From Marinobacter zhanjiangensis (GTDB lineage: Bacteria > Pseudomonadota > Gammaproteobacteria > Pseudomonadales > Oleiphilaceae), in assembly GCF_014651935.1 (NCBI RefSeq), contig NZ_BMXV01000008.1, positions 124,001 through 188,000 of the forward strand: a stretch of DNA of 64,000 bases, given 5' to 3'. Shown one piece after another: positions 18,160-27,996 of the stretch (position 1 is the stretch's first letter; the number at the start of each line of letters is the position of its first letter). The position numbers and the translations under genes were made by a program. The notes under the pieces are model-generated. The model worked only from the letters and a program-made list of their open reading frames with translations, ran no database searches and was not told where the DNA came from.

Positions 18160-20271
18160 TTACTCTTTCTTCCGGTCTTTGTCCTGAGCGGGCTTCTCGC
18201 CGTCGTCGTCCTGCTCATCGGTCTCCAGATCGGGAAGGTCATCGATATCCGACAGGTCGAAGTCTTCCAGGCCGAACTCCTCGTCATCATCGTCCGGCAG
18301 ACTGTCCAGATCGTCGACGGATTCAGTGTCTGGTTCCCCTGGATCCGTTGCGGCGGACTCTTCCGGTTCCGGCTGCTCGTCACCGGCTTCGGCCAGCGTT
18401 TCGTCGCCGGTATCCGTCGCTTCGGGTTCCGCCAGGTCTTCCGCGGCAGGTGGTGGCTCGGGTTCGTCAAGGTCCGGTGCCATTTCCCCGGGCGCCTCCT
18501 CCGGCTCCATGATGCTATCCGTCTCGAGCTCCGGGCTATCGGTATCGTCCGGCACTTCCTCCCCGGCACCGGTTTCCACCTCGGCGACGGTTTCCTCCGG
18601 TATCGCAGTATCGGCAGCAGCGGGCTTCTCGGGCGGCGGTTCCGCCGCTGGCTCCGGGGCGGCATCATCGTCCGAATCCGCCTCATCTGACTCGCTCCGC
18701 CGGCGCCTGAATAATATCAGCGCTACCGCGCCCAGGATCACTGCAACCAGCACCCCGGCAGCCCATGGCCACCAGGCGAGCATGCGTTCAAACAGCGACG
18801 GTGCGGTGTCTTCTGATGCAGGTGCGGCCTCTGGTTCGGGTTCCGGTGCACTGGCAGGCTCGGGCTCCGGCTCTTCCAGCTGACTCAGATCCACAGGCCC
18901 CTCCTCAGGCGCCTGTGGTTCCGGCTCTTCTTCCGGCACGGGTTCCTGAGGCTCGTCGGCGGTCTCCGGAGCGAGCGGAACGTCCTCGCCTGCAGCCGGC
19001 GCAGCCTCCCCTTCCGGGGCCTCCAGTACCAGCGTCTTGCGGAACTTGCGGGAGAAGGTGCCGCCATCGGCTTCCAGTTCAAGCAGGTACTGGCCCGGCT
19101 CGGGAAGCCGGCTGATGGTGTCCTGATAGATGCCATCCGCTGGTGGCTGGCCCTCGCTCAGGGTTCGGGTACCCTTGCGGCCATCTTCGGTTGTCATGCT
19201 GAGGTTGACGGTAATAACGCCAAGAAAGTCCGGATCGCTGATGCGCTCCCCCTCTTCCGTGAAGAACGCCTGCAGGTTTACTTCATCACCCAGCTGGAAC
19301 CTGGCCGGCATGGGGTCCACTTCCAGCCGCAGGTCGCTGACCACTGTGACCCGGCTGCCCTTACCGAGCACGCCTTCCAGTTGCCATTCCCCGGCAGCAG
19401 GCTGATCAACGGTGATCAGGTCGTAACCTGTCTCCCGGGCCCAACGCACCCTGTCATCATCGCCGGAGGCGCTGTACCGGCTTCCTTCCGGACCGATCAG
19501 TGCAAGCTCCCGCTGCTCCGGTGAGGTACCACTGAAAATCAGGGCGGTGAATTCCTCAACGCCGCCGTCCACCGTAAAGCGGTTGTTCTCCAGCGGTACC
19601 TCGTTGGCAGGTATTGCCTGCCCCAGGGTGTCGGCAAAGATCCGGCTCAGTTCCTCGGCGGAATCGGCCACCCGGGCAATACCACCGGTCATGTCGGCAA
19701 TCGCCCCCAACAGATCCAGATCGGCCTCCGCTGACAGGGCAATGGTATGAATGGTAAGCCCCTCTTCGGCCAACGCCGGCACCAGCTCCTCCAGTATACG
19801 TTCCCGTTCACGGTCATTGGTGGCCTGATTGGCGGAGACGTCAACCTTGCCATCGCTCAGCAGGACCAGGTGGGTATTGCCCAGAGCGCGATCCGGCGCG
19901 TACCAGTCGCTCGCCGCTTCCTCGATGGCACTACCGATATTGGTGCGCTGAGCCACGGAGTTGATGTTTTCCGATCCCGCGATCAGGGCACTGCGCAGGT
20001 TGTCGTCCAGATTCTCGTGAGGCACCAGCATGTTGACCATGCTGCCGAACGTCCACAGGCCAACCCCGGTATCATCGGGAAGCAGCCGGGCAATCAGCCG
20101 GACAGCAGGACGCCGGAGGTTGTCCGGGTCGTTCACCTTCATGCTACCGGAGATGTCCACCACCACCCGCACATCCCGGGCCGCCTGATTCTCGCCTTCC
20201 TGGGCCTGAACGGAAGAAAGCATCACCGTCGACAGCAAGGTCAACGTGAACAGCAGCTTTCGCAACATCAT
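18160..20271 (-). CDS. Membrane-anchored VWA protein with acidic C-terminal tail
   Basis: A signal peptide (1-23, ending VQA) exports a VWA domain with a complete metal site DISGS (D39, S41, S43). Beta-rich segments follow (to about 400), then an acidic Pro/Glu linker, a membrane helix at about 499-520 with an RRRR stop-transfer, and a cytoplasmic tail of roughly 180 residues made almost entirely of Asp, Glu, Ala, Pro and Ser, ending in the basic KDRKKE. The function is not known to me; the VWA part implies protein binding in the periplasm. Repetitive GAA/GAG codons make the reverse strand look coding, but this frame has the signal peptide, domain and ribosome site (AGAGGA). Next to the MoxR/CoxE pair but with its own terminator. 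Confidence 0.8.
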   Translation of the reverse strand: MMLRKLLFTLTLLSTVMLSSVQAQEGENQAARDVRVVVDISGSMKVNDPDNLRRPAVRLIARLLPDDTGVGLWTFGSMVNMLVPHENLDDNLRSALIAGSENINSVAQRTNIGSAIEEAASDWYAPDRALGNTHLVLLSDGKVDVSANQATNDRERERILEELVPALAEEGLTIHTIALSAEADLDLLGAIADMTGGIARVADSAEELSRIFADTLGQAIPANEVPLENNRFTVDGGVEEFTALIFSGTSPEQRELALIGPEGSRYSASGDDDRVRWARETGYDLITVDQPAAGEWQLEGVLGKGSRVTVVSDLRLEVDPMPARFQLGDEVNLQAFFTEEGERISDPDFLGVITVNLSMTTEDGRKGTRTLSEGQPPADGIYQDTISRLPEPGQYLLELEADGGTFSRKFRKTLVLEAPEGEAAPAAGEDVPLAPETADEPQEPVPEEEPEPQAPEEGPVDLSQLEEPEPEPASAPEPEPEAAPASEDTAPSLFERMLAWWPWAAGVLVAVILGAVALILFRRRRSESDEADSDDDAAPEPAAEPPPEKPAAADTAIPEETVAEVETGAGEEVPDDTDSPELETDSIMEPEEAPGEMAPDLDEPEPPPAAEDLAEPEATDTGDETLAEAGDEQPEPEESAATDPGEPDTESVDDLDSLPDDDDEEFGLEDFDLSDIDDLPDLETDEQDDDGEKPAQDKDRKKE

Positions 20272-20344
20272 GGACAGGTCCTCTTGTTATTCTCGTATGG
20301 CTTCGGGCATCACGACGGCCGGGCGGCAGAACCCCGCACCGGCC

Positions 20345-20713
20345 TCAGCGCCGGAAGAACCGGTAACGCACCAGGTCCAGTATCCATACCAGGATCATGA
20401 TCAGTGCCGCGATACCCATATTGAAAAACGCCCGGGCGGCCTCGGACGGATCCCCCAGGAACGTCTCGTAGCCCCCGTAAAGCCAGGCCGGAATCCACCA
20501 GCCGTCAACCAGGGCTGACTGAACCGGCGTAGCGATCACCACGATCAGGGCAGACTTGAGCAAGGTCCGCAAACCGTACAGTGGCAGCCAGCGAATCAGT
20601 CTCGACATGGCCCAGTAGAACAGCGCGAAGCCCACGACATAGATGCCCCAGAATAAAGCGTAGGCGGTCTGGGAGTCCGCATCCATCGCGGCGATAGTCA
20701 GCGAGTCAGTCAT
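20345..20713 (-). CDS. Small integral membrane protein of unknown function
   Basis: I do not recognise a family with certainty. The 122-residue protein has about three hydrophobic helices (approximately 18-36, 50-70 and 95-116) and a basic C-terminus (RYRFFRR). It lies between ycgN (7-bp gap) and the large VWA gene (73-bp gap) on the same strand, so it may be co-transcribed with either. Confidence 0.75.
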   Translation of the reverse strand: MTDSLTIAAMDADSQTAYALFWGIYVVGFALFYWAMSRLIRWLPLYGLRTLLKSALIVVIATPVQSALVDGWWIPAWLYGGYETFLGDPSEAARAFFNMGIAALIMILVWILDLVRYRFFRR

Positions 20714-20720
20714 AGATCCT

Positions 20721-21167
20721 TCACAATACCCAATGAATAATATGTTCCTGCCAGTCTTGCTGCGGCACCTGATCCGCCGGTGTCACCCGACGGGCGACCG
20801 AGACGCCCGCCTCGTGAACCGTGGCCGGGTCACCGGAGCGCAGGGGGTGCCACGACGGCAGCGGCCGGCCCTCGGCGAGGGTCCGGTAGGCACAGGTAAA
20901 CGGCAGCCAGTGAAACTGGTCGATGTTGTCCGGCGTCAGCACCGTGCATTCAGGCACTACCTGCTGCCGGTTGCTGTAGCTCTGACACTGGCAGCTGGTG
21001 GTATCCATCTGGGAACAGGCCAGGTCGGTATAGTACACCTCGTCGGTATCTTCATCCTGCAGCTTCACCAGACAGCATTTGCCACAGCCATCACAGAGAG
21101 ACTCCCACTCTGCGGCCGTCATCTCTGCCAGGCGCTTGCGCTGCCAGAAAGGGATCTCGGCTATCAC
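20721..21167 (-). CDS. ycgN: YcgN family cysteine-cluster protein
   Basis: Conserved protein of unknown biochemical role (UPF0260). The CDGCGKCC cluster near residue 26 and further Cys residues (C50, CQC near 59, C74, C91) suggest a metal or Fe-S site. At 148 residues it is the usual length. Its ATG overlaps the ycgL stop by 4 bp (ATGA), so the two are coupled; rnd-ycgL-ycgN is a conserved gammaproteobacterial order. Confidence 0.9.
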   Translation of the reverse strand: MIAEIPFWQRKRLAEMTAAEWESLCDGCGKCCLVKLQDEDTDEVYYTDLACSQMDTTSCQCQSYSNRQQVVPECTVLTPDNIDQFHWLPFTCAYRTLAEGRPLPSWHPLRSGDPATVHEAGVSVARRVTPADQVPQQDWQEHIIHWVL

Positions 21168-21457
21168 GCGCCGAAGTCCCTGAGTTTTTCCTTGAACGCC
21201 ACAATGTAGCCGTCCGACTTCTCGGGAAGCTGCAGATAGTAGTCTTTCTCGCGGATGGCCTCCAGCACTTCCCGGCCCGTGGTGCGGGCCAGCCTGCGCT
21301 CCGGCGTCAACACCAGGTCCAGAGCCTTGACCGGCTTGCCGAAAATCTCGCGCAGTGATTCCGGCAACTCACTCCAGTCCTGCCCCCGGCGTACATACAG
21401 GTAGGTGTCATCTTTGGCTGTGCTGCGAAACACGGAAACAAAGGTTTTCTCAGTCAT
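21164..21457 (-). CDS. ycgL: YcgL domain protein
   Basis: Small conserved protein of unknown function (UPF0745). The start MTEKTFVSVFRSTAKDDTYLYV at 21457 gives 97 residues, the normal YcgL length; longer in-frame starts lie inside rnd and add a non-conserved tail. It overlaps the rnd stop by 8 bp and the ycgN start by 4 bp, so the three genes form a tight operon. Confidence 0.9.
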   Translation of the reverse strand: MTEKTFVSVFRSTAKDDTYLYVRRGQDWSELPESLREIFGKPVKALDLVLTPERRLARTTGREVLEAIREKDYYLQLPEKSDGYIVAFKEKLRDFGA

Positions 21458-22622
21458 GGTTGTCCTGTTTTTCAAGCAAGGCCCTGACATCGGGCATGAC
21501 CGGCGCCAGCACCCGGGCCCGCCAGCCGGTGTCAAAGACCTTCATGGCGTCGGTGGCGGGGGTATTGTTCCGAAGCAGGGCTTCAAGGCGTTTACGGGGG
21601 GCCAGCAACTCCACCGGCACATCCGCCTGCTCGGCGGCGCGGACCATACATTTCTTGATCTTGCGATACAGATCCTGCTGCGGACGGGTCAGCGGTCGGT
21701 CAATCAGCACATCGGGTACCTGGTCAGACTGTTTCGCCTGGCGGATCAGGTCGATGATCTGGTCCCCGTAGCGGCGAACCACCACCGGGGGCACACCGTC
21801 CACCGACGCCAGTGCGCCGGTATTATCCGGCAGGCGATCAGCAATGCCTATAAGCGCCGCATCGGCCAGCACCCGGCTTCGGGGCCGGTCACGACGCCGG
21901 CATTCCTGCTCGCGCCATAGCGTCAGTGCCCGCAACACCTGCTGCCTGTCGGGAGTCAGCTGCCAGCCACCGCGCAGTTTCAGGTAGGCATCGCCCGGTT
22001 CCGACTGACTCAGCAGATCCGCGGCGAAGCGGTCGGACTCTTCCGCCATGGCGCCTTCCAGACCACGGGCCAGCAAGCGCTCGGTGACCCACTCATAGAG
22101 TGGCTCCAGGAAGCGGATATCGTCCAGGGCATAACGCTCCTGTGCCGGCGACAGCGGTCGGGCCAGCCAGTCTGACCGGGTAGCGGATTTGTCGAGGGCC
22201 TCGCCAAACAGCGATTCCACCAGCCGCGCATAACCGACCGAGAACCCGGCACCGGCCAGTGCAGCGCCCAGTTGCAGGTCCAGCAGGCCCCGGGGCTCCA
22301 GGTCCAGCCAGTGCCGGAACAGTTCCAGATCCTCGCCCATGGCATACAGCAGCTTGACCCGGTCCGCATCCGCCAGGGTGTCCCGGAACCGCGCGGACTG
22401 CTCGGCCACGGAAGGGTCCACCAACTTCAGCGACCCGGCAGCGCCAAGCTGGACCAGCCCGGGTATGGGATAAAACGTGGATACGCGCTCGAACTCGGTG
22501 TCCAGCGCCAGTGGGTGATCCTGGTGCTCCGCCAGCCAGTCATCAAGCTCGGCGACCGTGGTCAGCCAGCGGGACGCCGATGACTCCGGAACCGGAGGAA
22601 CATTGGGCAACGATTGGTTCAT
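21450..22622 (-). CDS. rnd: Ribonuclease D
   Basis: 3'-5' exoribonuclease that trims tRNA and other stable RNA precursors. DEDD-type exonuclease residues are visible: D41 and E43 in LALDTEFER, D98 in YAMGEDLELF, and the YALDD motif near residue 165. The HRDC domain follows (about 215-295), then a second helical region. The length of 390 residues is typical. First gene of the rnd-ycgL-ycgN operon and 23 bp after recR, so read-through from recR is likely. Confidence 0.92.
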   Translation of the reverse strand: MNQSLPNVPPVPESSASRWLTTVAELDDWLAEHQDHPLALDTEFERVSTFYPIPGLVQLGAAGSLKLVDPSVAEQSARFRDTLADADRVKLLYAMGEDLELFRHWLDLEPRGLLDLQLGAALAGAGFSVGYARLVESLFGEALDKSATRSDWLARPLSPAQERYALDDIRFLEPLYEWVTERLLARGLEGAMAEESDRFAADLLSQSEPGDAYLKLRGGWQLTPDRQQVLRALTLWREQECRRRDRPRSRVLADAALIGIADRLPDNTGALASVDGVPPVVVRRYGDQIIDLIRQAKQSDQVPDVLIDRPLTRPQQDLYRKIKKCMVRAAEQADVPVELLAPRKRLEALLRNNTPATDAMKVFDTGWRARVLAPVMPDVRALLEKQDNHD

Positions 22623-22645
22623 GACAACTCCCGGTCAGCCATGGT

Positions 22646-23248
22646 TCAGTCCGCCAGGGGCTTGCGGCCGCGGAAGGCATGGGTCAGGGTGAAGCCGTCC
22701 ACGTAGCCCAGCTCCCCGCCCACGGGAATACCATGGGCCAGCCGGGTGGTCAGCACGCCGGAGCCATCCAGGCGGTCGGCAATGTAGTGGGCGGTGGCTT
22801 CCCCTTCAACGGTGGGGTTGGTGGCGAGAATCAGTTCCTTTACCCCTTCCTCATGGACACGGCGCAACAACAACTCAACGCCGATATCCGCCGGGCCGAT
22901 GCCGTCGATGGGGGACAGGTGGCCCATCAGTACGAAGTAGCCGCCCTGATAGTCCCCCGCCTGCTCGATCGCCAGCAGATCCGACGGGCTTTCCACCACG
23001 CAGATGGTGCCACCGCGCCTTTCGGGTTTCTCGCAGATGGGGCAGATGCCGGTGTCGGAAAAGTTCTGGCAGCTTTCGCAGCGGCGCACACCGGTCATGG
23101 CCGAGGCCAGCGCCTCGGACAGCCGCTCACCGCCGGCCCGGCCTTTCTCCAGCAGATGAAAGGCCATGCGCTGGGCCGTCTTCTGACCGACGCCCGGCAG
23201 ACACCTCAGGGATTCGACCAGTTCATCCACCAGCGGGCTGAAAGCCAT
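22646..23248 (-). CDS. recR: Recombination mediator RecR
   Basis: Ring-forming DNA-binding protein that, with RecF/RecO, loads RecA on gapped DNA. A helix-hairpin-helix at the N-terminus (LPGVGQKTAQRMAFHLL) is followed by a C4 zinc finger (C57, C60, C69, C72), then the Toprim domain with VVESPSDLLAIEQ and ATNPTVEGEATA. At 200 residues it is the family length. It sits downstream of ybaB and dnaX in the classic dnaX-ybaB-recR order. Confidence 0.97.
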   Translation of the reverse strand: MAFSPLVDELVESLRCLPGVGQKTAQRMAFHLLEKGRAGGERLSEALASAMTGVRRCESCQNFSDTGICPICEKPERRGGTICVVESPSDLLAIEQAGDYQGGYFVLMGHLSPIDGIGPADIGVELLLRRVHEEGVKELILATNPTVEGEATAHYIADRLDGSGVLTTRLAHGIPVGGELGYVDGFTLTHAFRGRKPLAD

Positions 23249-23332
23249 CCATACTCCTGCTTTGACAACATTGGGTCAGTGAAAGACAACCAGGCCCCGC
23301 ACGGCAGGGCCCGGTTACAGGGTTATCGGCCG

Positions 23333-23656
23333 TCAGAACGGCATCTTGAAATCCGACGGCAAACCCATGCCGGACATCACGCCAGACATGCGCTCCTTCT
23401 GGTCCGCTTCCACACGCCGCACCGCATCGTTGACGGCGGCAGCAAGCAGATCTTCCAGTACTTCCTTCTCTTCCGAGAGCAGGGAGTCGTCGATATCCAC
23501 CTTTCTGACGTCGTGGCGGCCATTCATGGTCACCTTGATCAGGCCGGCCCCGGATTCACCCGTCACTTCAGATTTGGCGGCTTCCTCCTGGGCTTTTTTC
23601 ATCTGCTCCTGCACCTGCTGGGCCTTCTTCATCATGTCGCCCATACCATTCATCAT
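23333..23656 (-). CDS. ybaB: Nucleoid-associated protein YbaB/EbfC
   Basis: Small dimeric DNA-binding protein. The start [25 protein letters not shown] at 23656 gives 107 residues, the family length, behind a GAGG ribosome site; a longer frame overlaps the end of dnaX and is not credible. A 31-bp gap separates it from dnaX. Confidence 0.95.
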   Translation of the reverse strand: MMNGMGDMMKKAQQVQEQMKKAQEEAAKSEVTGESGAGLIKVTMNGRHDVRKVDIDDSLLSEEKEVLEDLLAAAVNDAVRRVEADQKERMSGVMSGMGLPSDFKMPF

Positions 23657-23687
23657 GCTCTCTACCTCACAAAGCTGTTTATGTCGC

Positions 23688-25778
23688 TTACCCGGCGGAA
23701 TTCTCAAGGGGCCGGATACTGTCTTTGACGACCCGCCCCTCGAACCGTTCCACAATGGCGTTCACGTGCGGGTCCTGTGCAATGGCCTGCTCCGCCTGCT
23801 GCTGGCGCCGGGCCTTGTCGCGGGTCTCCCAGGCAATCGGAGTCTGATTGCCCGGATCACCCTGACGAGCCTCAAGAGTGACGTTATCACCAAACGCCGC
23901 ACGCAGGCCCTCAAGGATCTTCTGCCGGTGACGCTCCGTCAGTAACCGGTAATGCCCTTCATCCAGAGTCAGAACGAAGGTGTCGCCATGCCGTTCACAG
24001 GAAGCCTGGCTGGCCAGATTTCCGGGCATGCCCAGGATGCCCAGCTGACGGAAGTCCCGCGCCCAGACGAAGCCTCCAGCATCCACTGTCGATTCCGGTT
24101 CAGGCGGTGTCGGCTGCGGCTCTGCTGATTCCGGGGAAGCCTCGGCCTCCACGGTTGTTGTCGCCGCCGACGGGGCCGTGATTTCAGGATCAGGTTGCGG
24201 CGCCGCCGACGCGGCCTGGTCTTCCGGTCCGGTATCCCAGGGCGGGTCATCATCGCTGCCCCCGCCTCCACCAGCCATCTGATCGGCCATGGCCATCAGG
24301 CTGTCATCTTCAGGATGCGGCGCCGGCGGTTGCTGCTCCGGAGCGGTTTCCGCTACCGTTGACTGCCCGCCTTGTGCTGCTGAACCTGAGTCCGCCGTGC
24401 CCTCAGCCCGGGGGGTGGCTGCCGGTCCCGCAGGGATTTCCGTGGGCTCTGGTTCAGGGCTCCCGGTCAAACCGGGCTGGTCCTTGTCCGGGGCCCCCTG
24501 TGGCGATGGCTCAACCGCACGCCCCTCTGCCGCTGATGGTGGTTGATTGGGCTGCCCGGCCAGACTTTCAAGCGCGGCGGGGGCGGGTTCCTCGCCGGTA
24601 TCACGGTCCCCGGAACCGCCGCTCGACGAACCCTCCCGCGACCGGTTCCGATCCGTCACGCCAGCAGAGTTTGCCGGCGGGTCCCGGCGCTCGGCACCGG
24701 GGCGGAAGGCCAGCATACGCAACAGGGTCATTTCGAAGCCCATGCGCGCATCCGGGGTAATTTCCAGATCCTTGCGACCCACCAGTGCCGCCTGATAAAA
24801 AAGCTGAGCATCCTCCGCACTCAGCTGGCGTGCCAGTTCCTGGACCCGGTGGGCGTCGCCCATGGCGTTATCGGCACTGCCTGGCACCACCTGCTCGGTG
24901 GTAATACGGTGGAATAGTGACAACAGGTCGGCGAGGATGGCGCTGAAATCCGGGGCAAAATCCGAAATCCGGTCAATTTCCGTCAGCAGTTCCGGACCGT
25001 TGTGGTCCACCAGGGCATCCACCAGCTTTTCAATGTCCCGCTGATCAATGGTGCCAAGCATGCTGCTGACATCGCTGGCGCCCAGTTTCTGGTTGCCAAA
25101 GGCAATGGCCTGATCGGTCAGGCTGAGCGCATCCCGCATGCTGCCATCCGCGGCCCGGGCCAGCTGCCAGAGTGCCGGCTCCTCGAAGGGGACGGTTTCC
25201 TCACCCAGGATATAACGCAGGTGGCTGACAATGTGCTCCGGCGTCATGCGCTTCAGATTGAACTGCAGGCAGCGAGACAGCACTGTAACCGGCAGCTTCT
25301 GGGGGTCCGTGGTCGCCAGCAGGAACTTGACGTGCTCCGGGGGCTCCTCCAGTGTTTTCAGGAAAGCGTTGAACGACTGGTTGGTCAGCATGTGCACCTC
25401 GTCAATGAGGTACACCTTGAACCGGCCCCGGGAGGGTGCGTACTGAACGTTATCGGTCAGCTCCCGCATGTCGTCAACCCCGGTGCGGGAGGCGGCATCG
25501 ATCTCGATCAGGTCGACAAAGCGGCCGTCGAGGATTTCCTGACAGCTGGAGCATTCGCCGCAGGGGTCGGGGGTAATGCCTTTTTCGCAGTTAAGGCACC
25601 GGGCCAGCAGCCGGCCAATGGTGGTCTTGCCCACGCCCCGGGTGCCGGTGAAAAGGTAGGCATGGTGCAGGCGATTATGCTCCAGGGCATGGATCAGGGC
25701 CTGGAGCACATGCTCCTGGCCAACCATGTCACTGAACGTGTGGGGGCGCCATTTTCGGGCTAGTACCTGGTAACTCAT
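23688..25778 (-). CDS. dnaX: DNA polymerase III subunit tau/gamma
   Basis: Clamp-loader ATPase that couples leading and lagging polymerases. Walker A is GTRGVGKT (45-52), the zinc module is formed by C64, C73, C76 and C79, and [23 protein letters not shown] carries Walker B and the SRC region. Residues 370-560 are a Pro/Gly/Glu low-complexity linker, and the C-terminal domain that binds polymerase alpha follows. I found no A-rich slippery heptamer and no obvious frameshift signal, so only the full-length tau form is predicted from sequence alone. Confidence 0.96.
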   Translation of the reverse strand: MSYQVLARKWRPHTFSDMVGQEHVLQALIHALEHNRLHHAYLFTGTRGVGKTTIGRLLARCLNCEKGITPDPCGECSSCQEILDGRFVDLIEIDAASRTGVDDMRELTDNVQYAPSRGRFKVYLIDEVHMLTNQSFNAFLKTLEEPPEHVKFLLATTDPQKLPVTVLSRCLQFNLKRMTPEHIVSHLRYILGEETVPFEEPALWQLARAADGSMRDALSLTDQAIAFGNQKLGASDVSSMLGTIDQRDIEKLVDALVDHNGPELLTEIDRISDFAPDFSAILADLLSLFHRITTEQVVPGSADNAMGDAHRVQELARQLSAEDAQLFYQAALVGRKDLEITPDARMGFEMTLLRMLAFRPGAERRDPPANSAGVTDRNRSREGSSSGGSGDRDTGEEPAPAALESLAGQPNQPPSAAEGRAVEPSPQGAPDKDQPGLTGSPEPEPTEIPAGPAATPRAEGTADSGSAAQGGQSTVAETAPEQQPPAPHPEDDSLMAMADQMAGGGGGSDDDPPWDTGPEDQAASAAPQPDPEITAPSAATTTVEAEASPESAEPQPTPPEPESTVDAGGFVWARDFRQLGILGMPGNLASQASCERHGDTFVLTLDEGHYRLLTERHRQKILEGLRAAFGDNVTLEARQGDPGNQTPIAWETRDKARRQQQAEQAIAQDPHVNAIVERFEGRVVKDSIRPLENSAG

Positions 25779-25995
25779 GATCCATCAACTACGGCTGCTT
25801 GATGGCGCTAACCTTAGCACGGACCCGGTATCAGAAGAAGGTGAAAAGTTCCCGCCCGGCAACCCGCAAGGCCTGTCGCGAGGCATTGGTTTTCACCCAC
25901 GCCGACAGAGAGACAGGCATACGCCAGTGGTTGCAGAGTGCCCGGAACAACCTGCCGGAATACAACGTCGGGGAATACTGAAGAGAGGAAAATCT

Positions 25996-26105
25996 GGGGG
26001 TGACCCCACCAGCGACACCCCGGCACACAAGTCCACCGCTTCGGCTGCTCCCTTCCGGGCCTGACCGGGTTCACGGTTTATCGTTGCGGGGGCACCAGCG
26101 GGGCC
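25996..26105 (-). ncRNA. ffs: 4.5S signal recognition particle RNA
   Basis: The minus strand contains the conserved SRP domain IV loop: GGTCAGGCCCGGAAGGGAGC followed directly by AGCC, matching GGTCAGGTCCGGAAGGAAGC of E. coli 4.5S RNA. The flanks fold back on each other (GGCCCCGCTGG... near the 5' end with ...CGCTGGTGGGGTC near the 3' end) and a short T-run follows at the 3' end. The ends are approximate. Its position upstream of dnaX on the same strand is conserved among pseudomonads. Confidence 0.93.
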
Positions 26106-26208
26106 ACCATAACGGCGGCCCGGTTTGCCCGAGCGCGGCGCGCATAGTAGCAGCAGGCGGGGACGGTATCAATCCCCGCGAATCACTCCCTCGATTCCCG
26201 GGCTTCGG

Positions 26209-26898
26209 TCAGACGCCGGTGAGGGGGACCGGCACCACATCCTGGCGGAACCAGCAGGCGATACTGTGGCGCCTGCACCGGGCCGGCAGCACTTCGTGGG
26301 GCACCTCCTCGCTCAGGAAAATCACCGCCCTGCCCGACTCCGGCGCCACCTGGCCACAGATTTCGTCGGGGCTTTCCCGGTTGAATACCTGCAGCTCACC
26401 GCCATCACCGGCTTGCCAGTTTTCATTCAGATACAGCACCAGGCTGACCACCCGGGAAGCCCGCCCCCGGAAACTGTCCAGGTGCCGGCGATAGAAGTCC
26501 CCTGGCTGATAGCTGGCGTAATGGGCCTCGAACCGCTGTAGTCCCAGAAACAGACGGCGGTTCAGGCCCACCCGAAGCTCCTCCAGAAAGACGAACAGCT
26601 GCTGCTGCGCAGGTGTTTCCCCGTTCAGCCAGGCGATCCGGTCCCGTCGCACCGAAGGGTCACGGCTATAAGCGGTGCCACGACCCACGCCGGCCCGCGC
26701 CATGGCAGCCGATTCCTCCAGCCGATCCACTTCCTCGCGAAGCCCCGCCAGCAGGCCGCCACCCAGCCGGGAAGACACATCCAGAGTCAGCCACCCCCAT
26801 TCAGACACCTCATCGGCGATGTGGTCCAGCCATTGCTGATCTGTCGTATCGAGCGACGGGCCGACCGGAGTGGCTCCGGCGAACGAAACAATGGTCAT
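26209..26898 (-). CDS. 2-oxoglutarate/Fe(II)-dependent oxygenase (prolyl-4-hydroxylase-like)
   Basis: Double-stranded beta-helix dioxygenase. The iron ligands are H139 and D141 (HLD) and H201 (VPHEVLP), and an Arg (R209 or R210) about eight residues later would bind 2-oxoglutarate. The C-terminal half (SRVVSLVLYLNENW...GGELQVF) fits the SM-20/PHD-like family. At 229 residues it is normal. The substrate is unknown; relatives in pseudomonads have been linked to hydroxylation of elongation factor Tu, which is only a family-level hint. Monocistronic between ffs and the divergent mutarotase gene. Confidence 0.85.
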   Translation of the reverse strand: MTIVSFAGATPVGPSLDTTDQQWLDHIADEVSEWGWLTLDVSSRLGGGLLAGLREEVDRLEESAAMARAGVGRGTAYSRDPSVRRDRIAWLNGETPAQQQLFVFLEELRVGLNRRLFLGLQRFEAHYASYQPGDFYRRHLDSFRGRASRVVSLVLYLNENWQAGDGGELQVFNRESPDEICGQVAPESGRAVIFLSEEVPHEVLPARCRRHSIACWFRQDVVPVPLTGV

Positions 26899-27001
26899 AG
26901 GGAGTTTTCCCGGCAGGTAAAAACCGGCATTCTAGAACTTTTCTAGGGAAGCGGAAGCCCCTGGCCATGATATCCGATAGGCAATTACCGTGAGGACGCC
27001 C

Positions 27002-27895
27002 ATGCACGAACTGGACAACGCCCGCCACACTCGACTGGAGATGGCAGGAGAACTGGAAGCCATCCGTATCCGGCACCCGCTGTTCGAGGCGACGGTAACC
27101 TTGCAGGGGGCGCACCTGGTGCAATTCGCCCCTGCCGGTGAGCGCAACTGGCTGTGGATGAGCCCGCAGGCACGGTTCGAGAAGGGTGTTGCGATCCGGG
27201 GCGGCGTTCCTGTGTGCTGGCCCTGGTTCGGCGCCCCCGACCGGAACCCTGACCCGGTAAAATCACTGGTGAGTACCGACAAGGCCCACGGGTTTGCCCG
27301 CACCGCCGTGTGGTCACTGGATAGCGTCGAGGAGCTGGAGGAGACCGTCAGCCTGACACTCGGCCTGGATGCCACCGGCACCGGAGCCGGGTATCCGTGG
27401 AACGGGCAGGCCAGAGCCAGTCTGACCCTGAACTTCTCACCCGAGGGGCTGACACTGGCCCTGACCACCCGGAATACAAGCGGCGAACCGCTGGCACTCA
27501 CGCAGGCACTTCACACCTATCTGCCCACCGAACAACTTTCCGGAACCGTCATCCGGGGCCTGAGCGGAGCCCGGTACCTGGACACCCTGGACGACTGGAA
27601 ACCGAAGCAACAGGAGGGCGCCGTCGCCTTTGAAGGCGAAACCGACCGCATCTACCTGGCCGCGTCTGACATGGACATCCAGTCACCGGGTGACGATGTT
27701 CACCTGACCTCCGGCGGCAGCCAGTCCACCGTGGTCTGGAACCCGGGCCCGCTGAAAGCGGCAAGGCTGACGGACTTCCCCGACGATGCCTGGACCGGCA
27801 TGCTGTGCGTGGAAACGGCAAACGCCGCCGATGATTACCGGACACTGCAACCCGGCGCCAGTCATACCCTGTCCGTGACACTGGCACGAAACTGA
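27002..27895 (+). CDS. D-hexose-6-phosphate mutarotase (YeaD-like)
   Basis: Aldose-1-epimerase-like beta-sandwich enzyme that interconverts anomers of hexose 6-phosphates. Typical blocks are LQGAHLVQF, WLWMSP, AIRGGVPVCWPWFG and HGFAR (containing a catalytic His). I chose the ATG at 27002, which has GAGGA at the right distance, over the GTG at 26990 that overlaps this ribosome site; this gives 297 residues. Confidence 0.92.
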   Translation: MHELDNARHTRLEMAGELEAIRIRHPLFEATVTLQGAHLVQFAPAGERNWLWMSPQARFEKGVAIRGGVPVCWPWFGAPDRNPDPVKSLVSTDKAHGFARTAVWSLDSVEELEETVSLTLGLDATGTGAGYPWNGQARASLTLNFSPEGLTLALTTRNTSGEPLALTQALHTYLPTEQLSGTVIRGLSGARYLDTLDDWKPKQQEGAVAFEGETDRIYLAASDMDIQSPGDDVHLTSGGSQSTVVWNPGPLKAARLTDFPDDAWTGMLCVETANAADDYRTLQPGASHTLSVTLARN

Positions 27896-27996
27896 TCCCG
27901 GTCAGAAAAGCCGGAGAATCATGGACCGGCAGGCTGACGGCAGGCGCCAATTGCCTATACTGCTACTGCGGTAAAACAATAAGGAAAGGATGACCG

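Noticed and set aside
18326..18883. Long Ser/Gly-rich reading frame on the plus strand opposite the acidic tail
   Set aside because: It is the antisense of GAA/GAG/GCC-rich codons of the VWA gene; low complexity, no ribosome site or domain.
24800..24825. A run of six T in the dnaX mRNA as a frameshift or slippage site
   Set aside because: It reads CTT TTT TAT in frame, which is not an X-XXY-YYZ heptamer; it lies inside a conserved domain and a shift there would not give a gamma-like product of the usual size.
25799..25981. 60-residue plus-strand ORF between dnaX and the 4.5S RNA
   Set aside because: No ribosome site, no recognisable fold, and it opposes the transcription of ffs and dnaX.
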